DNA of 64,000 nt from Azoarcus sp. DD4 (lineage in GTDB: Bacteria > Pseudomonadota > Gammaproteobacteria > Burkholderiales > Rhodocyclaceae), in NCBI RefSeq assembly GCF_006496635.1, contig NZ_CP022958.1:4464001-4528000 (forward strand), given 5' to 3'. Below, piece after piece: positions 15,729-27,232 of the stretch (position 1 is its first letter; the number at the start of each line of letters is the position of its first letter). The notes beneath the pieces are model-generated. The model saw only the letters and a program-made list of their open reading frames with translations. It did not search any database and was not told the origin of the DNA. The position numbers and the translations under genes are program-made.

Positions 15729-18334
15729 CGCGGCAGCTCCAGGTGGAAACAGGCACCTTCCCCGGGGGCGCTCTCGGCCCATACACGCCCACCCATGCGC
15801 TGTACCGCCTTGCGCACGATGGCCAGGCCGACGCCGGTGCCGGCGTAGTCTTCCGAACGCTGCAGGCGCTGGAATATCTCGAAGATGCGGTCGTGGAACT
15901 TCATGTCGAAACCGATTCCGTTGTCTTGAACGCGGATGTGACACAGCTCGCCTTCTGCCACCGCGGAAATGCATATCTCCGGGGGCTGGGCATCACGAGA
16001 GTACTTCAGTGCGTTGTCGAACAGATTGCGCAAGGCCTGAGCCAGGCCCTCCGGATCCGCGCGCAGCCGCAGCGGTGGGACATCGAGCACGATCCGGGCC
16101 GGGCTGGATTCGAGTTCCGCGACACGCTCGGCGAGTATGCCACGCACCATATCGAGCAGGTTCACCTCGGCGCACTGCAGTGTGCGACGTTCCACACGTG
16201 AGTATGCAAGGAGGTCGTCGATCAGCCGTGCCATCTGTTTCACACCTGCGCGGATATGCTTGATGAAGAGCTGTCCCTCCTCGTCGAGCCGGTCGGCATA
16301 GTCCTCGACCAGCAGATGGCTGTAGCCGTCGATACCGCGCAGCGGTGCCTTGAGATCGTGCGACACCGAATAGGCGAAGGTCTCCAGTTCCTTGTTGAGC
16401 GCTGCGAGCTGGGCGGTGCGCTGGGCGACACGCGCTTCGAGTTCGGCATTGAGCGCACGAACTTCCTCCTCGGCTCGCCGACGCTCGGAGATGTCTGTCA
16501 GCAGACCTTCGATGTGCAGGATCCCGCCGGCCTCGTCGCGCTGCACCGCGGTGAGATCCTCTACCCAGATGTAACTGCCATCGGCAACGCGGATGCGGTA
16601 CTCCTGGGCGTACTCGTTACGGCCCTCGGCCAGGAATTCGGCGACTTCCCCGCTGATGCGCTCACGATCGTCCGGGTGCAACAGGTCGAAAAAGTGGAAC
16701 GAGGCCGCCAGCAGCTCACTCGCCCGGTATCCCCAGCGGTCGACGTTCTCGGACACATAGGCGACCGGCCAACCGGGTTCCGCCAGCCAGCGGAACAGCA
16801 CCGTCGGGCTCGCCTCCACGACTTCGGCGGCCGCCTTGAGCGCCGCCTCGTATTTGGCGCGCTGGGTATGGTCGATCAGGGTACCGATCACGGCCCGTTC
16901 GCCCTCGTACTCGATCCCGTTGCCATACACCTCGACCGGGAAGGCGCTGCCGTCCCGCCGCAGGCCGCGGAAGGTGTACTGAACGAAGTCGATCTCGCCA
17001 CGCTCGCGTTGCATCAGCTTGTCGCGCACCATGGCGCGATCGTCGGGATGCACGAGATTGGCCACCGGCATTCCGGCCAGGTCCTCCGACGGATAGCCGA
17101 ACCACTCGGCCAGCCGCGGGTTGGCATAAAGCATGCGGCCGTCGCGGATTAGGTAGACGCCCACCAGGGTGCGCTCCACCAGACCGCGGAAGCGCGCCTC
17201 GCTGGCGGCAATGGCCGCAGCCGCGTCCTTTTCCTGCTGGACATCGAAGCAGCTACCGATATATGCCTGCAGACGCCCCTCGGGATCGAAGACCGGCTCG
17301 CCATGTACCGTCAGCCAGTGGTATCTGCCGTCGTGACGACACAGGCGCGCCTCGATGGAAAAGGGGGCGCGTTCGACGATCGCCTCGCGACAGGCGCGGA
17401 CGAAGCTGTCGCGGTCGGCCGGGTGCAGGCTGTCGAGCCAGCCGTCGCCGCGCTCCTCGGCCAGGCCGCGCCCGGTAAAAGCCAGCCAGGCCCGGTTGAA
17501 GTAGTCCGCACTGCCATCGGGGCCGGTGCGCCAGATGGGGTTGGGCAAGCGATCGAGCAGACGGATGTGATAGTCCCTCGACGCCACCACCTCCTTCATG
17601 AGTGCGGATAGCTGGATGCCGAGCATGCCGAGCTCGTCGTTGCCAGTGACCGGGCGTGCCAGCGTGCTGCCGCGCGCCTGCGAACGCGCATAGGCGAGCA
17701 ACTGCTCGATGCGGTCGGTGAGCAGAAATTTCACCAGCACCGCAATGCCCGCCGACAGCAGGAGGATGGGCGCCAGCGCGATCAGCCCCTGGCCGACGGC
17801 CTGGCGCAGGGCACTGCGACGCAGCGAGCGCGTATCCATCATCAACACCGCGTATCCGACCTCGCGCGCGCGCGCCTCACCGGCACTGACCGGCAGACGC
17901 ACCGGGAACACCGCCCACAGCCGCTCGCCCTGCCTGTCCTCATCCACCTGGCCGGCCAGCGTACGGCGGGCGGCAGTCACCAGCGCAGGCGGTGGAGGCG
18001 TCGTGCCGGACTGCACGAAGCCCGCCTCCAGCCCCGGCCGGGAACTGGCGCGCACGCGATCGTCGCCACCGACGAAAGCGGCGTACTCCAGATGGGGCAG
18101 TGTGATCTGCTGGACCACGAGGTGGGCGACGAAGCGCTCGTCGCCCTCACGCAGCGCCGCCTCCAGATTGGCCGCGAGCGTGCTGCCGGAATGCCGGGCC
18201 AAGGCTTCTACCTCGGACAATCCGTCGTTGTAGTAGGTACGGAGCATGAAGGCGAACTGGCCGGCCGCGACGAGGAGCCCGAAGGCCACCAGGATGCCGA
18301 GCAACAAATGGCGCAGCGGCAGGTAATTGACCAT
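15725..18334 (-). CDS. Membrane sensor histidine kinase with three PAS domains
   Basis: An 869-residue kinase. Transmembrane helix 1 is about residues 8-30, a periplasmic sensor spans about 31-180, and helix 2 is about 182-204, followed by a HAMP-like linker. Three PAS domains follow (about 255-370, 375-495 and 505-620, the last two with PAC-type endings), then a coiled coil and the kinase core: H659 in SVSHDLKAPLRGIDG, N box LFDNALKYS, G1 DNGIGF, G2 GTGVGLAIV. The H-box and C-terminus resemble phytochrome-like kinases. It has no receiver of its own; the next gene supplies one. It lies 2 bases after the binding-lipoprotein gene, so the periplasmic domain may read the ligand state of that protein (inference). 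Confidence 0.93.
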   Translation of the reverse strand: MVNYLPLRHLLLGILVAFGLLVAAGQFAFMLRTYYNDGLSEVEALARHSGSTLAANLEAALREGDERFVAHLVVQQITLPHLEYAAFVGGDDRVRASSRPGLEAGFVQSGTTPPPPALVTAARRTLAGQVDEDRQGERLWAVFPVRLPVSAGEARAREVGYAVLMMDTRSLRRSALRQAVGQGLIALAPILLLSAGIAVLVKFLLTDRIEQLLAYARSQARGSTLARPVTGNDELGMLGIQLSALMKEVVASRDYHIRLLDRLPNPIWRTGPDGSADYFNRAWLAFTGRGLAEERGDGWLDSLHPADRDSFVRACREAIVERAPFSIEARLCRHDGRYHWLTVHGEPVFDPEGRLQAYIGSCFDVQQEKDAAAAIAASEARFRGLVERTLVGVYLIRDGRMLYANPRLAEWFGYPSEDLAGMPVANLVHPDDRAMVRDKLMQRERGEIDFVQYTFRGLRRDGSAFPVEVYGNGIEYEGERAVIGTLIDHTQRAKYEAALKAAAEVVEASPTVLFRWLAEPGWPVAYVSENVDRWGYRASELLAASFHFFDLLHPDDRERISGEVAEFLAEGRNEYAQEYRIRVADGSYIWVEDLTAVQRDEAGGILHIEGLLTDISERRRAEEEVRALNAELEARVAQRTAQLAALNKELETFAYSVSHDLKAPLRGIDGYSHLLVEDYADRLDEEGQLFIKHIRAGVKQMARLIDDLLAYSRVERRTLQCAEVNLLDMVRGILAERVAELESSPARIVLDVPPLRLRADPEGLAQALRNLFDNALKYSRDAQPPEICISAVAEGELCHIRVQDNGIGFDMKFHDRIFEIFQRLQRSEDYAGTGVGLAIVRKAVQRMGGRVWAESAPGEGACFHLELPR

Positions 18335-18336
18335 CG

Positions 18337-19293
18337 CTACACCTCCTCTACCAGCGCCGATACAAGCAGACCGTCGAGCGAGACGCGCCCCTCGATCAAC
18401 TTGAGTTCCGTCATCGTCACGGCCATGCGCGACAAGGTTTCGTGCAGGCTCCGCGGCCCGACCCCGAGCAGCTCGCGATTGCCCTGCCGGTCGGGAAGCC
18501 GCATCAGGGACATGGCGGCGCGATAGCTCTCCGGTCCGCCGCCGGCACGTACCCCGAGCCTGCGCACCGCCTCGTCCGGCTCGGCCATCGCCAGCGTTCG
18601 CCCGGCGAAATACGCACGCACCACCGCGCGCAGGTCGGCATGGCGTCGGCGCAGCACCTCGTCCCGTACCACCAGCACGTCGACGACTTCGCCCGGGATG
18701 TCGGCCGAAGAGAACAGCTGCCGCCCGCCACGGGCCAGCAGGCTGGACCGTATGGGCTCGAAGGTCACCAGCGCATCGACTTCGCCGCCGACGAAAGCGG
18801 CCTCGTGCCTGTCCATCGGCAGTGACACGATTTCGACCTCCTCGAGCGCCAGTCCATCACGCGCCAGGGCACGCCCGACCATGTAGGCGCCCAGGGCTTC
18901 GGTTTCCACACCGATACGCTTGCCGCGCAGTTCATCGATACGGTTGAGCCCCGCGCGGGCGATGATGACATCGGCACCGTCGGAAAAATCGAACACCAGG
19001 ATGATGCGTGGCGATTGCTGGTTGGCCGCCAGCAGGATGACCTCGTCCAGGGTCAGCGCCGCCGCATCGATCGCGCCATTGCGGAAGGCCGTCAGCACCG
19101 CCGAGGAACTCGGGAAGTCGAGCACCCTTCCCGCGTCCGCTGGTAGCGCGCCGGTGGCTTCGGCCAGGCGCAAAGGCGAATAGCCCGGCCACAGGTTGGC
19201 GCCAATGCGCAGCGGCTCTTCGCTCAGTTGGCAGGCTGACAGCCATGGGACAGAAAGCGCCGGCAGCGACTGCAGGAAACGACGACGTCTCAC
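18337..19293 (-). CDS. Periplasmic substrate-binding lipoprotein (NMT1/SsuA-like)
   Basis: A 318-residue protein with an N-terminal signal that has both a Tat-like RRRRFLQ and a lipobox LSAC with the acylated cysteine at residue 21. The mature part is an SsuA/THI5/NMT1-type two-lobe binding protein (RIGANLWPGYSPLRLAEATG at its start, later DELRGKRIGVETEALGAYMV and ALVTFEPIRS). Such proteins normally deliver sulfonates, nitrate, pyrimidines or similar to ABC importers. No ABC permease or ATPase is encoded nearby; instead a sensor kinase starts 2 bases downstream, so sensing rather than import is the likely role. The start is GTG (19291-19293), about 9-12 bases after GGAGGGGG. Confidence 0.86.
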   Translation of the reverse strand: MRRRRFLQSLPALSVPWLSACQLSEEPLRIGANLWPGYSPLRLAEATGALPADAGRVLDFPSSSAVLTAFRNGAIDAAALTLDEVILLAANQQSPRIILVFDFSDGADVIIARAGLNRIDELRGKRIGVETEALGAYMVGRALARDGLALEEVEIVSLPMDRHEAAFVGGEVDALVTFEPIRSSLLARGGRQLFSSADIPGEVVDVLVVRDEVLRRRHADLRAVVRAYFAGRTLAMAEPDEAVRRLGVRAGGGPESYRAAMSLMRLPDRQGNRELLGVGPRSLHETLSRMAVTMTELKLIEGRVSLDGLLVSALVEEV

Positions 19294-19450
19294 TTCGCGC
19301 GACCCCCTCCGAAAATCCCACCCTGCACGACCGGGCACGGCCAGGGCTGCGCCGTGCCAACGACACTGGAAGGCCGCAGTTTAATGCAGACCGGCTGTCA
19401 CGCCATCCGATATGCATGAATCGGGCATCAACGGGCCCGATCCGTGAACG

Positions 19451-19482
19451 AAAAAAAGGCGCGAACGTCAGGATCGCGCCTT
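19451..19482 (-). terminator. Intrinsic terminator after ssb
   Basis: On the minus strand a 9-bp perfect stem (19474-19482 with 19456-19464, loop of 9) contains GGCGCGA and runs into seven T residues (19451-19457). It lies 43 bases after the ssb stop. Confidence 0.85.
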
Positions 19483-19524
19483 CCTGATGGCATGCCGCAG
19501 CCTGTGGCCGCAGCATGCACCGGA

Positions 19525-20016
19525 TCAGAACGGGATGTCGTCGTCGAAGTCGCCGAAGCCACCGCTATCGCGCTGTGGCGCCGGACGCGACGGCGCCTGC
19601 TGTGGCGCAGCCTGCGGGCGCTGCGCCGGTGCGCTGTATGCGCCGTCGTCGCCGCCGCGCATCGGTGCGTCGCCGCCTTCGCGGCGGCCGCCGAGCATCT
19701 TCATCTCGTCGGCACGGATCTCGGTCGTGTAGCGCTCCTGGCCGTTCTGGTCCTGCCACTTGCGGGTGCGCAGGCTGCCTTCGATGTAGACCTGACTGCC
19801 CTTGCGCAGATACTGGCCGGCAATTTCAGCCAGCTTGCCGTAGAAGGACACACGGTGCCATTCGGTGGCCTCGCGCCGCTCGCCGGTCGCCTTGTCGCGC
19901 CAGTTCTCGGTGGTCGCCAGACGGATGTTGCAGATCGCGTCGCCCGACGGGGCGAAGCGGCTTTCCGGATCGGCGCCGAGGTTGCCGATCAGGATCACTT
20001 TATTGAGGGATGCCAT
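19525..20016 (-). CDS. ssb: Single-stranded DNA-binding protein
   Basis: A 163-residue SSB. The OB-fold covers about residues 1-110 (MASLNKVILIGNLGADPESR, TEWHRVSFYGKLAEIAGQYL, KGSQVYIEGSLRTRKWQD), followed by a Gly/Gln/Pro/Arg-rich linker and the acidic tip DFDDDIPF, which recruits replication and repair enzymes. It forms tetramers that coat single-stranded DNA. The ATG at 20014-20016 has AAAGGAG about 8 bases upstream. It follows the MFS gene by 67 bases, with a terminator after it. The nearby uvrA is transcribed away from it, as in many proteobacteria. Confidence 0.97.
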   Translation of the reverse strand: MASLNKVILIGNLGADPESRFAPSGDAICNIRLATTENWRDKATGERREATEWHRVSFYGKLAEIAGQYLRKGSQVYIEGSLRTRKWQDQNGQERYTTEIRADEMKMLGGRREGGDAPMRGGDDGAYSAPAQRPQAAPQQAPSRPAPQRDSGGFGDFDDDIPF

Positions 20017-20083
20017 CCTGTTCTCCTTTGAATACAAGCAGGCGTACGGCACTCGCAGTGGAGGCCGTCCGCCCGGATTTCGA

Positions 20084-21289
20084 TCAGCCGCGGGCAGGCA
20101 CGGGCACCGCACGCACCGGCGGCGGATTCATGGTGGCGGCAAGGGCCAGCCACGCCAGTGCCAGCGCGGCGCAGCTCAGGCTCACCGCACCGCGGCCGAC
20201 ATGCTGTGCCAGCCAGCCGCCGAGCACGCCGCCAAGGAAGAGCCCGATCGACTGCAACGTGTTGTATACACCCAGCGCCGTGCCCTTGGCATGCGGCGGC
20301 GCAACCCGCGAGATCCACGACGGCTGGGTCGCTTCCAGTACGTTGAAGGCGATGAAGAACAAGGTCAACATCACCGCCAGCGGAACAAGGCCGTCGCCGA
20401 GCAGGTAGATACCAAGCTGCACCAGCGCCAGCAACAGCACCGCGGTATTGAACACCACCTTCATCCGGTTGCGGCGCTCGGCCATGATCACCGCTGGCAC
20501 CATCACCACGAAGGAAACCAGCACCGCCGGCAGGTAAACCTTCCAGTGCGCCTCCAGTGCGAGACCACCTGCCACCAGACCGGACGGCACCAGCACCCAC
20601 ATGGTGGTCTGGATCAGGTGAAGCGCAAACACACCGAAATTGAGCCGCATCAGCTGGCCGTCGCGCAGCACATCGATGAAACGCCCGCCATTGGCACGCG
20701 GAACCTGGGGCGCCACCGGGACCACCCACAACAGCACGCCGATCGCACCGGCAGCCAGCGCAGCCGTCAGCCAGAAGATGCCGCTCATGCCGACGCCAGC
20801 GTAAAGCAGTGGGGCGGCCACCATGGATCCGGCGAACACCAGACCGATGCTGGACCCTATCATCGCCATCACCTTGGTGCGGTGCTGGTCGCGGGTGAGG
20901 TCGGCGGCGAGCGCCGTTACCGCAGCGGAGATCGCCCCCGCGCCCTGCAGCACACGGCCGGTGATGATGCCCCCGATGTCGGAAGCCAGCGCCGCCACCA
21001 CGCTGCCGAGGACGAAGAGGACGAGTCCGAACAGGATCACCGGTTTGCGCCCGAAGCGGTCGGACGCAGCGCCGAAAGCGATCTGCAGACAGGCCTGGGT
21101 GAAACCGTAGGCGCCAATGGCAAGACCCACCATGGTGAGATCCTGCCCGCCGGGCAACTGGTGTGCGTGCACGGCGAACACCGGCAGGATCAGGAACAGC
21201 CCGAGCATGCGCAGTGCAAAGATGGCGGCAAGGCTGATACCCGCGCGACGTTCGGCAGGGCTCATCGGATCGCGCGTTGAATCTGACAT
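20084..21289 (-). CDS. MFS transporter (YajR-like)
   Basis: A 401-residue protein with 12 predicted membrane helices. The first helix is FALRMLGLFLILPVFAVHAH, then the loop 2-3 MFS motif GAASDRFGRKPVI and motif C-like stretches in helix 5. These features and the position between uvrA and ssb match the YajR-like drug:proton antiporter group, but here the C-terminal cytoplasmic ferredoxin-like domain of E. coli YajR is missing. Substrate unknown. I start at the ATG at 21287-21289; another ATG 24 bases downstream is possible. It diverges from uvrA across 114 bases. Confidence 0.85.
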   Translation of the reverse strand: MSDSTRDPMSPAERRAGISLAAIFALRMLGLFLILPVFAVHAHQLPGGQDLTMVGLAIGAYGFTQACLQIAFGAASDRFGRKPVILFGLVLFVLGSVVAALASDIGGIITGRVLQGAGAISAAVTALAADLTRDQHRTKVMAMIGSSIGLVFAGSMVAAPLLYAGVGMSGIFWLTAALAAGAIGVLLWVVPVAPQVPRANGGRFIDVLRDGQLMRLNFGVFALHLIQTTMWVLVPSGLVAGGLALEAHWKVYLPAVLVSFVVMVPAVIMAERRNRMKVVFNTAVLLLALVQLGIYLLGDGLVPLAVMLTLFFIAFNVLEATQPSWISRVAPPHAKGTALGVYNTLQSIGLFLGGVLGGWLAQHVGRGAVSLSCAALALAWLALAATMNPPPVRAVPVPARG

Positions 21290-21338
21290 GCTCGTAAAGC
21301 TTCCACGGGTCTCGGCTGGCAAGGACGGGATTCTAGCA

Positions 21339-21368
21339 TTGGCCCGCGCCCGGCTTCTCTCTTATAGT
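21339..21368 (+). promoter_or_regulatory. Candidate uvrA promoter
   Basis: TTGGCC (21339-21344) and TATAGT (21363-21368) are 18 bases apart, 35 bases before the uvrA ATG. I see no LexA-type CTG-N10-CAG box in this gap. Confidence 0.4.
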
Positions 21369-21403
21369 CTTGCGTTGCTCCCAGCCTCCGGCCCCGACCC
21401 GAT

Positions 21404-24229
<2,826 letters not shown>

Positions 24230-24327
24230 GCGAACGACTTACAAATTCAGATGCCGACGGGCTTGCGGCCGTGCCCGGCCGGGAACACGATAGACGCCGC
24301 TCACAACCACCGACGAGACGCACTCAC

Positions 24328-24627
24328 ATGGCCGACAAGCCCAGCTCGCCCCAGGAAGGCTTCCTGCAACGTATCGAGCGTCGCACGCGTTTCCTGAAGA
24401 CCCTGCAGTCATGCGGCCTCGGCGTATTCCTTCCGCCAGACGAACGGACACGCAAACAGGCCATCGACCAGATCGTGCGCTCGACGGCGCGGCAGAGCGA
24501 ACTCCCTCACCTCGACGCTGCCACCCTCGCCAAGGCTGCCGACCTGATTCGTGGCCACCTCGAGGCCATGCAGCCATTACTGCCGCACGACGTCCAGTAT
24601 CGAAATCGCATCAAGCGGGACTGGTAG
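24328..24627 (+). CDS. Small protein of unknown function
   Basis: A 99-residue soluble, basic protein that I do not recognise. It starts MADKPSSPQEGFLQRIERR, has no signal peptide, membrane segment or cysteine pair motif (a single Cys at about residue 31), and looks largely alpha-helical with many Arg and Gln residues; it ends RNRIKRDW. Codon use matches its neighbours and the frame is open for its full length, so it is probably real. No strong ribosome binding site is visible before the ATG at 24328. It lies between uvrA (same strand, 98 bases) and galE (convergent). Confidence 0.6.
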   Translation: MADKPSSPQEGFLQRIERRTRFLKTLQSCGLGVFLPPDERTRKQAIDQIVRSTARQSELPHLDAATLAKAADLIRGHLEAMQPLLPHDVQYRNRIKRDW

Positions 24628-24642
24628 CCCTGACTGACCGCT

Positions 24643-24665
24643 GCGACCGGCCAGCATCCGGTCGC
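24643..24665. terminator. Possible bidirectional hairpin between the small gene and galE
   Basis: An 8-bp perfect inverted repeat GCGACCGG-N7-CCGGTCGC lies between two convergent genes and touches neither coding frame except near the galE end. There is no T-tract on either side, so the call rests on symmetry and position. Confidence 0.35.
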
Positions 24666-24667
24666 GC

Positions 24668-25702
24668 TCACTCCCGGCCGTAGCCCGCCGGATTACCGCT
24701 CTGCCAGCGCCAGGCGTCTGCGCACATCTCCTCCAGTCCGCGGACCGCCCGCCATCCGAGCAAGGCTTGTGCCTTTGCCGGATTGGCCCAGCATTCCGCA
24801 ATGTCGCCGGCCCGGCGCTCGACAACACGGTAAGGCACGCGACGGCCACAAGCGAGTTCGAACGCTTTTACCAGTTCAAGCACACTATAGCCCCGGCCGG
24901 TACCGAGATTGATCGTGCTGAAGGGGCTCAGCGCGTCGATCCGTTCCAGGGCGCGAACATGGCCCAGCGCGAGATCGACGACGTGAATGTAGTCGCGCAC
25001 CCCTGTACCGTCAGAGGTGGGGTAATCCCCGCCGAACACCTGCAACTCGGGGCGCCGCCCGACGGCGACCTGACTGATGTATGGCATCAGGTTATTGGGC
25101 ACACCTGCCGGGTCCTCCCCGATACGCCCGCTTGGATGCGCGCCCACCGGATTGAAGTAGCGCAGCGCCGCTATCCGCCATGCCGGCTCCGCGTGCGCAA
25201 GATCCGCCAGGATTTCCTCGCAGACCAGCTTGGTGCGTCCATACGGGTTGGTCGCCGAGGTCGGGAAACTCTCGTCTATCGGTACGCTCGCCGGATCGCC
25301 GTAGACCGTCGCCGACGAGCTGAACACCAGCCGCTTCACTCCCGCGTCGCGCATAGCCTCCACCAGCACAAGCAGCCCGCCGACGTTGTTGTCGTAGTAC
25401 TCGAGCGGCTTGAGGACAGACTCGCCGACCGCCTTCAGCGCCGCGAAGTGCACCACCGCGCTGACATCGTGCGCCGAGAATATCTCCTTCATTGCACCTC
25501 GATCCCTGACATCCGCCTCGACCACCCCGACCAGCTTGCGCTTCGCGAGCCCCTCGACCCTGTACAAGGCCTCACGCGAACCGTTTGACAAGTTGTCGAC
25601 CACGACTACCCGCAGCCCCGCGGCAAGCAGCTCTAACGTTGTATGGGCGCCGATATACCCGGCCCCGCCCGTCACCAACACTACGCCTTGCTCTGCCTTC
25701 AT
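24668..25702 (-). CDS. galE: UDP-glucose 4-epimerase
   Basis: A 344-residue short-chain dehydrogenase-type epimerase. The NAD-binding loop VTGGAGYIGAHTTLE is at the N-terminus, the catalytic Ser-Tyr-Lys set is in FSSSATVYGDP and NPYGRTKLVCEE, and the typical RYFNPVGAHPSGRIGED follows. GalE interconverts UDP-glucose and UDP-galactose for lipopolysaccharide and exopolysaccharide synthesis and the Leloir pathway. The ATG at 25700-25702 is preceded by GGGGGGCAGG; an in-frame TTG 12 bases upstream is less likely. It lies behind the rplQ terminator on the same strand, not in a sugar cluster. Confidence 0.95.
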   Translation of the reverse strand: MKAEQGVVLVTGGAGYIGAHTTLELLAAGLRVVVVDNLSNGSREALYRVEGLAKRKLVGVVEADVRDRGAMKEIFSAHDVSAVVHFAALKAVGESVLKPLEYYDNNVGGLLVLVEAMRDAGVKRLVFSSSATVYGDPASVPIDESFPTSATNPYGRTKLVCEEILADLAHAEPAWRIAALRYFNPVGAHPSGRIGEDPAGVPNNLMPYISQVAVGRRPELQVFGGDYPTSDGTGVRDYIHVVDLALGHVRALERIDALSPFSTINLGTGRGYSVLELVKAFELACGRRVPYRVVERRAGDIAECWANPAKAQALLGWRAVRGLEEMCADAWRWQSGNPAGYGRE

Positions 25703-25741
25703 CCTGCCCCCCAATGATCGCCAACCACGAGCCTGTAGACG

Positions 25742-25768
25742 AAAAAAAGGCCGGAACCCCGGCCTCTT
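25742..25768 (-). terminator. Intrinsic terminator after rplQ
   Basis: On the minus strand a GGCCGG/CCGGCC stem (25749-25754 with 25759-25764, loop of 4, plus a flanking A-T pair) is followed by seven T residues (25742-25748). It closes the ribosomal protein block 22 bases after the rplQ stop and separates it from galE. Confidence 0.88.
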
Positions 25769-25790
25769 TCAACTACGCTTCACTGCCGCC

Positions 25791-26186
25791 TCAGGCAGCA
25801 ACAGCTTCCTGTTCCGCGACCTCGCCTTCCGGACGGTCCAGAAGCTCGACGAGCGCCATCGGAGCATTGTCACCATCGCGGAAACCAAACTTCAGGATCC
25901 GCAGATAACCGCCGTTGCGTGCCGCGAAACGCGGACCCAGCTCGTCGAAGAGCTTGACGACCATCTCGCGATCGCGGAGACGGTCGAAAGCCAGACGGCG
26001 ATTAGCGAGGCTGGGCTTCTTACCCAGCGTGATCATCGGCTCGACCACGCGCCGCAGCTCCTTGGCCTTGGGCAGGGTCGTCTTGATGACTTCGTGGCGC
26101 AGCAGCGCATTCGCCATGTTCCGGAACATGGCCTGACGGTGGCTGCTAGTCCGGTTGAGCTTGCGAAGACCGTGACGGTGACGCAT
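25791..26186 (-). CDS. rplQ: 50S ribosomal protein L17
   Basis: A 131-residue L17 with the family start MRHRHGLRKLNRTSSHRQAM and the GYLRILKFG segment; the short acidic C-terminal tail (EVAEQEAVAA) is variable in the family. L17 sits at the peptide exit side of the large subunit. Last gene of the alpha operon, 27 bases after rpoA, followed by a strong terminator. Confidence 0.98.
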   Translation of the reverse strand: MRHRHGLRKLNRTSSHRQAMFRNMANALLRHEVIKTTLPKAKELRRVVEPMITLGKKPSLANRRLAFDRLRDREMVVKLFDELGPRFAARNGGYLRILKFGFRDGDNAPMALVELLDRPEGEVAEQEAVAA

Positions 26187-26213
26187 TTCAATTCCTCACT
26201 TCACTGCCACCGC

Positions 26214-27194
26214 TTAACCGAGCTTCTCGAGCCCGGCCGGAGGCCAGTTTTCCAGTTTCATTCCCAGCGTGAGCCCACGGGAGGCCAACACTTCCTTGAT
26301 TTCGTTCAGCGACTTCCGGCCAAGATTCGGCGTCTTCAGCAGCTCGGTTTCGGTCCGCTGGATAAGATCGCCGATGTAGTAGATATTCTCGGCCTTCAAG
26401 CAGTTCGCGGAACGAACCGTGAGTTCGAGATCGTCCACCGGGCGCAGCAGCACCGGGTCGATAGACGGCGTCTTCTCGGGCACCACCGCGACCGGCGTAC
26501 CTTCGAGATCCGCGAACACCGACAGCTGATCCATGAGCACGCGTGCCGCATAGCGGATCGCCTCCTCCGGATCAACAGCACCGTTGGTCTCGATATCGAT
26601 AACCAGCCGATCGAGGTCAGTCCGCTGCTCGACGCGTGCGCTCTCGACGAGATAGCTCACACGACGAACCGGGCTGAACGACGCGTCCAGCATGATCCGA
26701 CCGATCGTCTTGGTCTCGGCGGAAACCGGGCGGGAGTTGCCGGGAACATAACCGCGGCCCTGCTCGACCTTGATCTGCATGTCGAGCTTGCCACCCGGCG
26801 CGAGGTGAGCGATCACGTGCTCCGGGTTGATGATCTCGACGTCATGGCCGCCTTCGATATCACCCGCGGTTACCACGCCTTCGCCAGACTTCGACAGGGT
26901 GAGCATTGCCTCGCCGCGATTATGCAGCTTCAGCACCACACCCTTGAGGTTCAGCAGCAGGTCAACGATGTCTTCGCGCATGCCGTCGAGCGTTGAGTAC
27001 TCATGAAGCACCCCTTCGATCGACACCTCGGTTGCCGCGTGACCGGGCAACGAGGAAAGGAGAATGCGCCGCAGCGCATTCCCCAACGTGTGACCAAAAC
27101 CACGCTCGAACGGCTCCATCGTCACGCGGGCCTGGACCGGCGAGATGCTCTGGACGTCGATGATGCGGGGTTTCAGCAATGAGTTGCTTTGCAT
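26214..27194 (-). CDS. rpoA: DNA-directed RNA polymerase subunit alpha
   Basis: A 326-residue alpha subunit. The N-terminal dimerisation domain (MEPFERGFGHTLGNALRRILLSSLPG) scaffolds beta and beta'; the C-terminal domain (from about residue 245) has LTVRSANCLKAENI, carrying the DNA-contacting arginine, and NLGRKSLNEIKEVL. The first of two adjacent ATGs (27200) abuts GAGGAA with no spacing; the second (27194) has the proper 6-base spacing, so I start there. Between rpsD and rplQ, as in most proteobacteria. Confidence 0.98.
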   Translation of the reverse strand: MQSNSLLKPRIIDVQSISPVQARVTMEPFERGFGHTLGNALRRILLSSLPGHAATEVSIEGVLHEYSTLDGMREDIVDLLLNLKGVVLKLHNRGEAMLTLSKSGEGVVTAGDIEGGHDVEIINPEHVIAHLAPGGKLDMQIKVEQGRGYVPGNSRPVSAETKTIGRIMLDASFSPVRRVSYLVESARVEQRTDLDRLVIDIETNGAVDPEEAIRYAARVLMDQLSVFADLEGTPVAVVPEKTPSIDPVLLRPVDDLELTVRSANCLKAENIYYIGDLIQRTETELLKTPNLGRKSLNEIKEVLASRGLTLGMKLENWPPAGLEKLG

Positions 27195-27232
27195 CAGCAT
27201 TTCCTCAGAACCAGGTGCAGAACAACGCCCGA

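Noticed and set aside
21290..21403. LexA (SOS) box before uvrA
   Set aside because: No CTG-N10-CAG type dyad is present in the gap.
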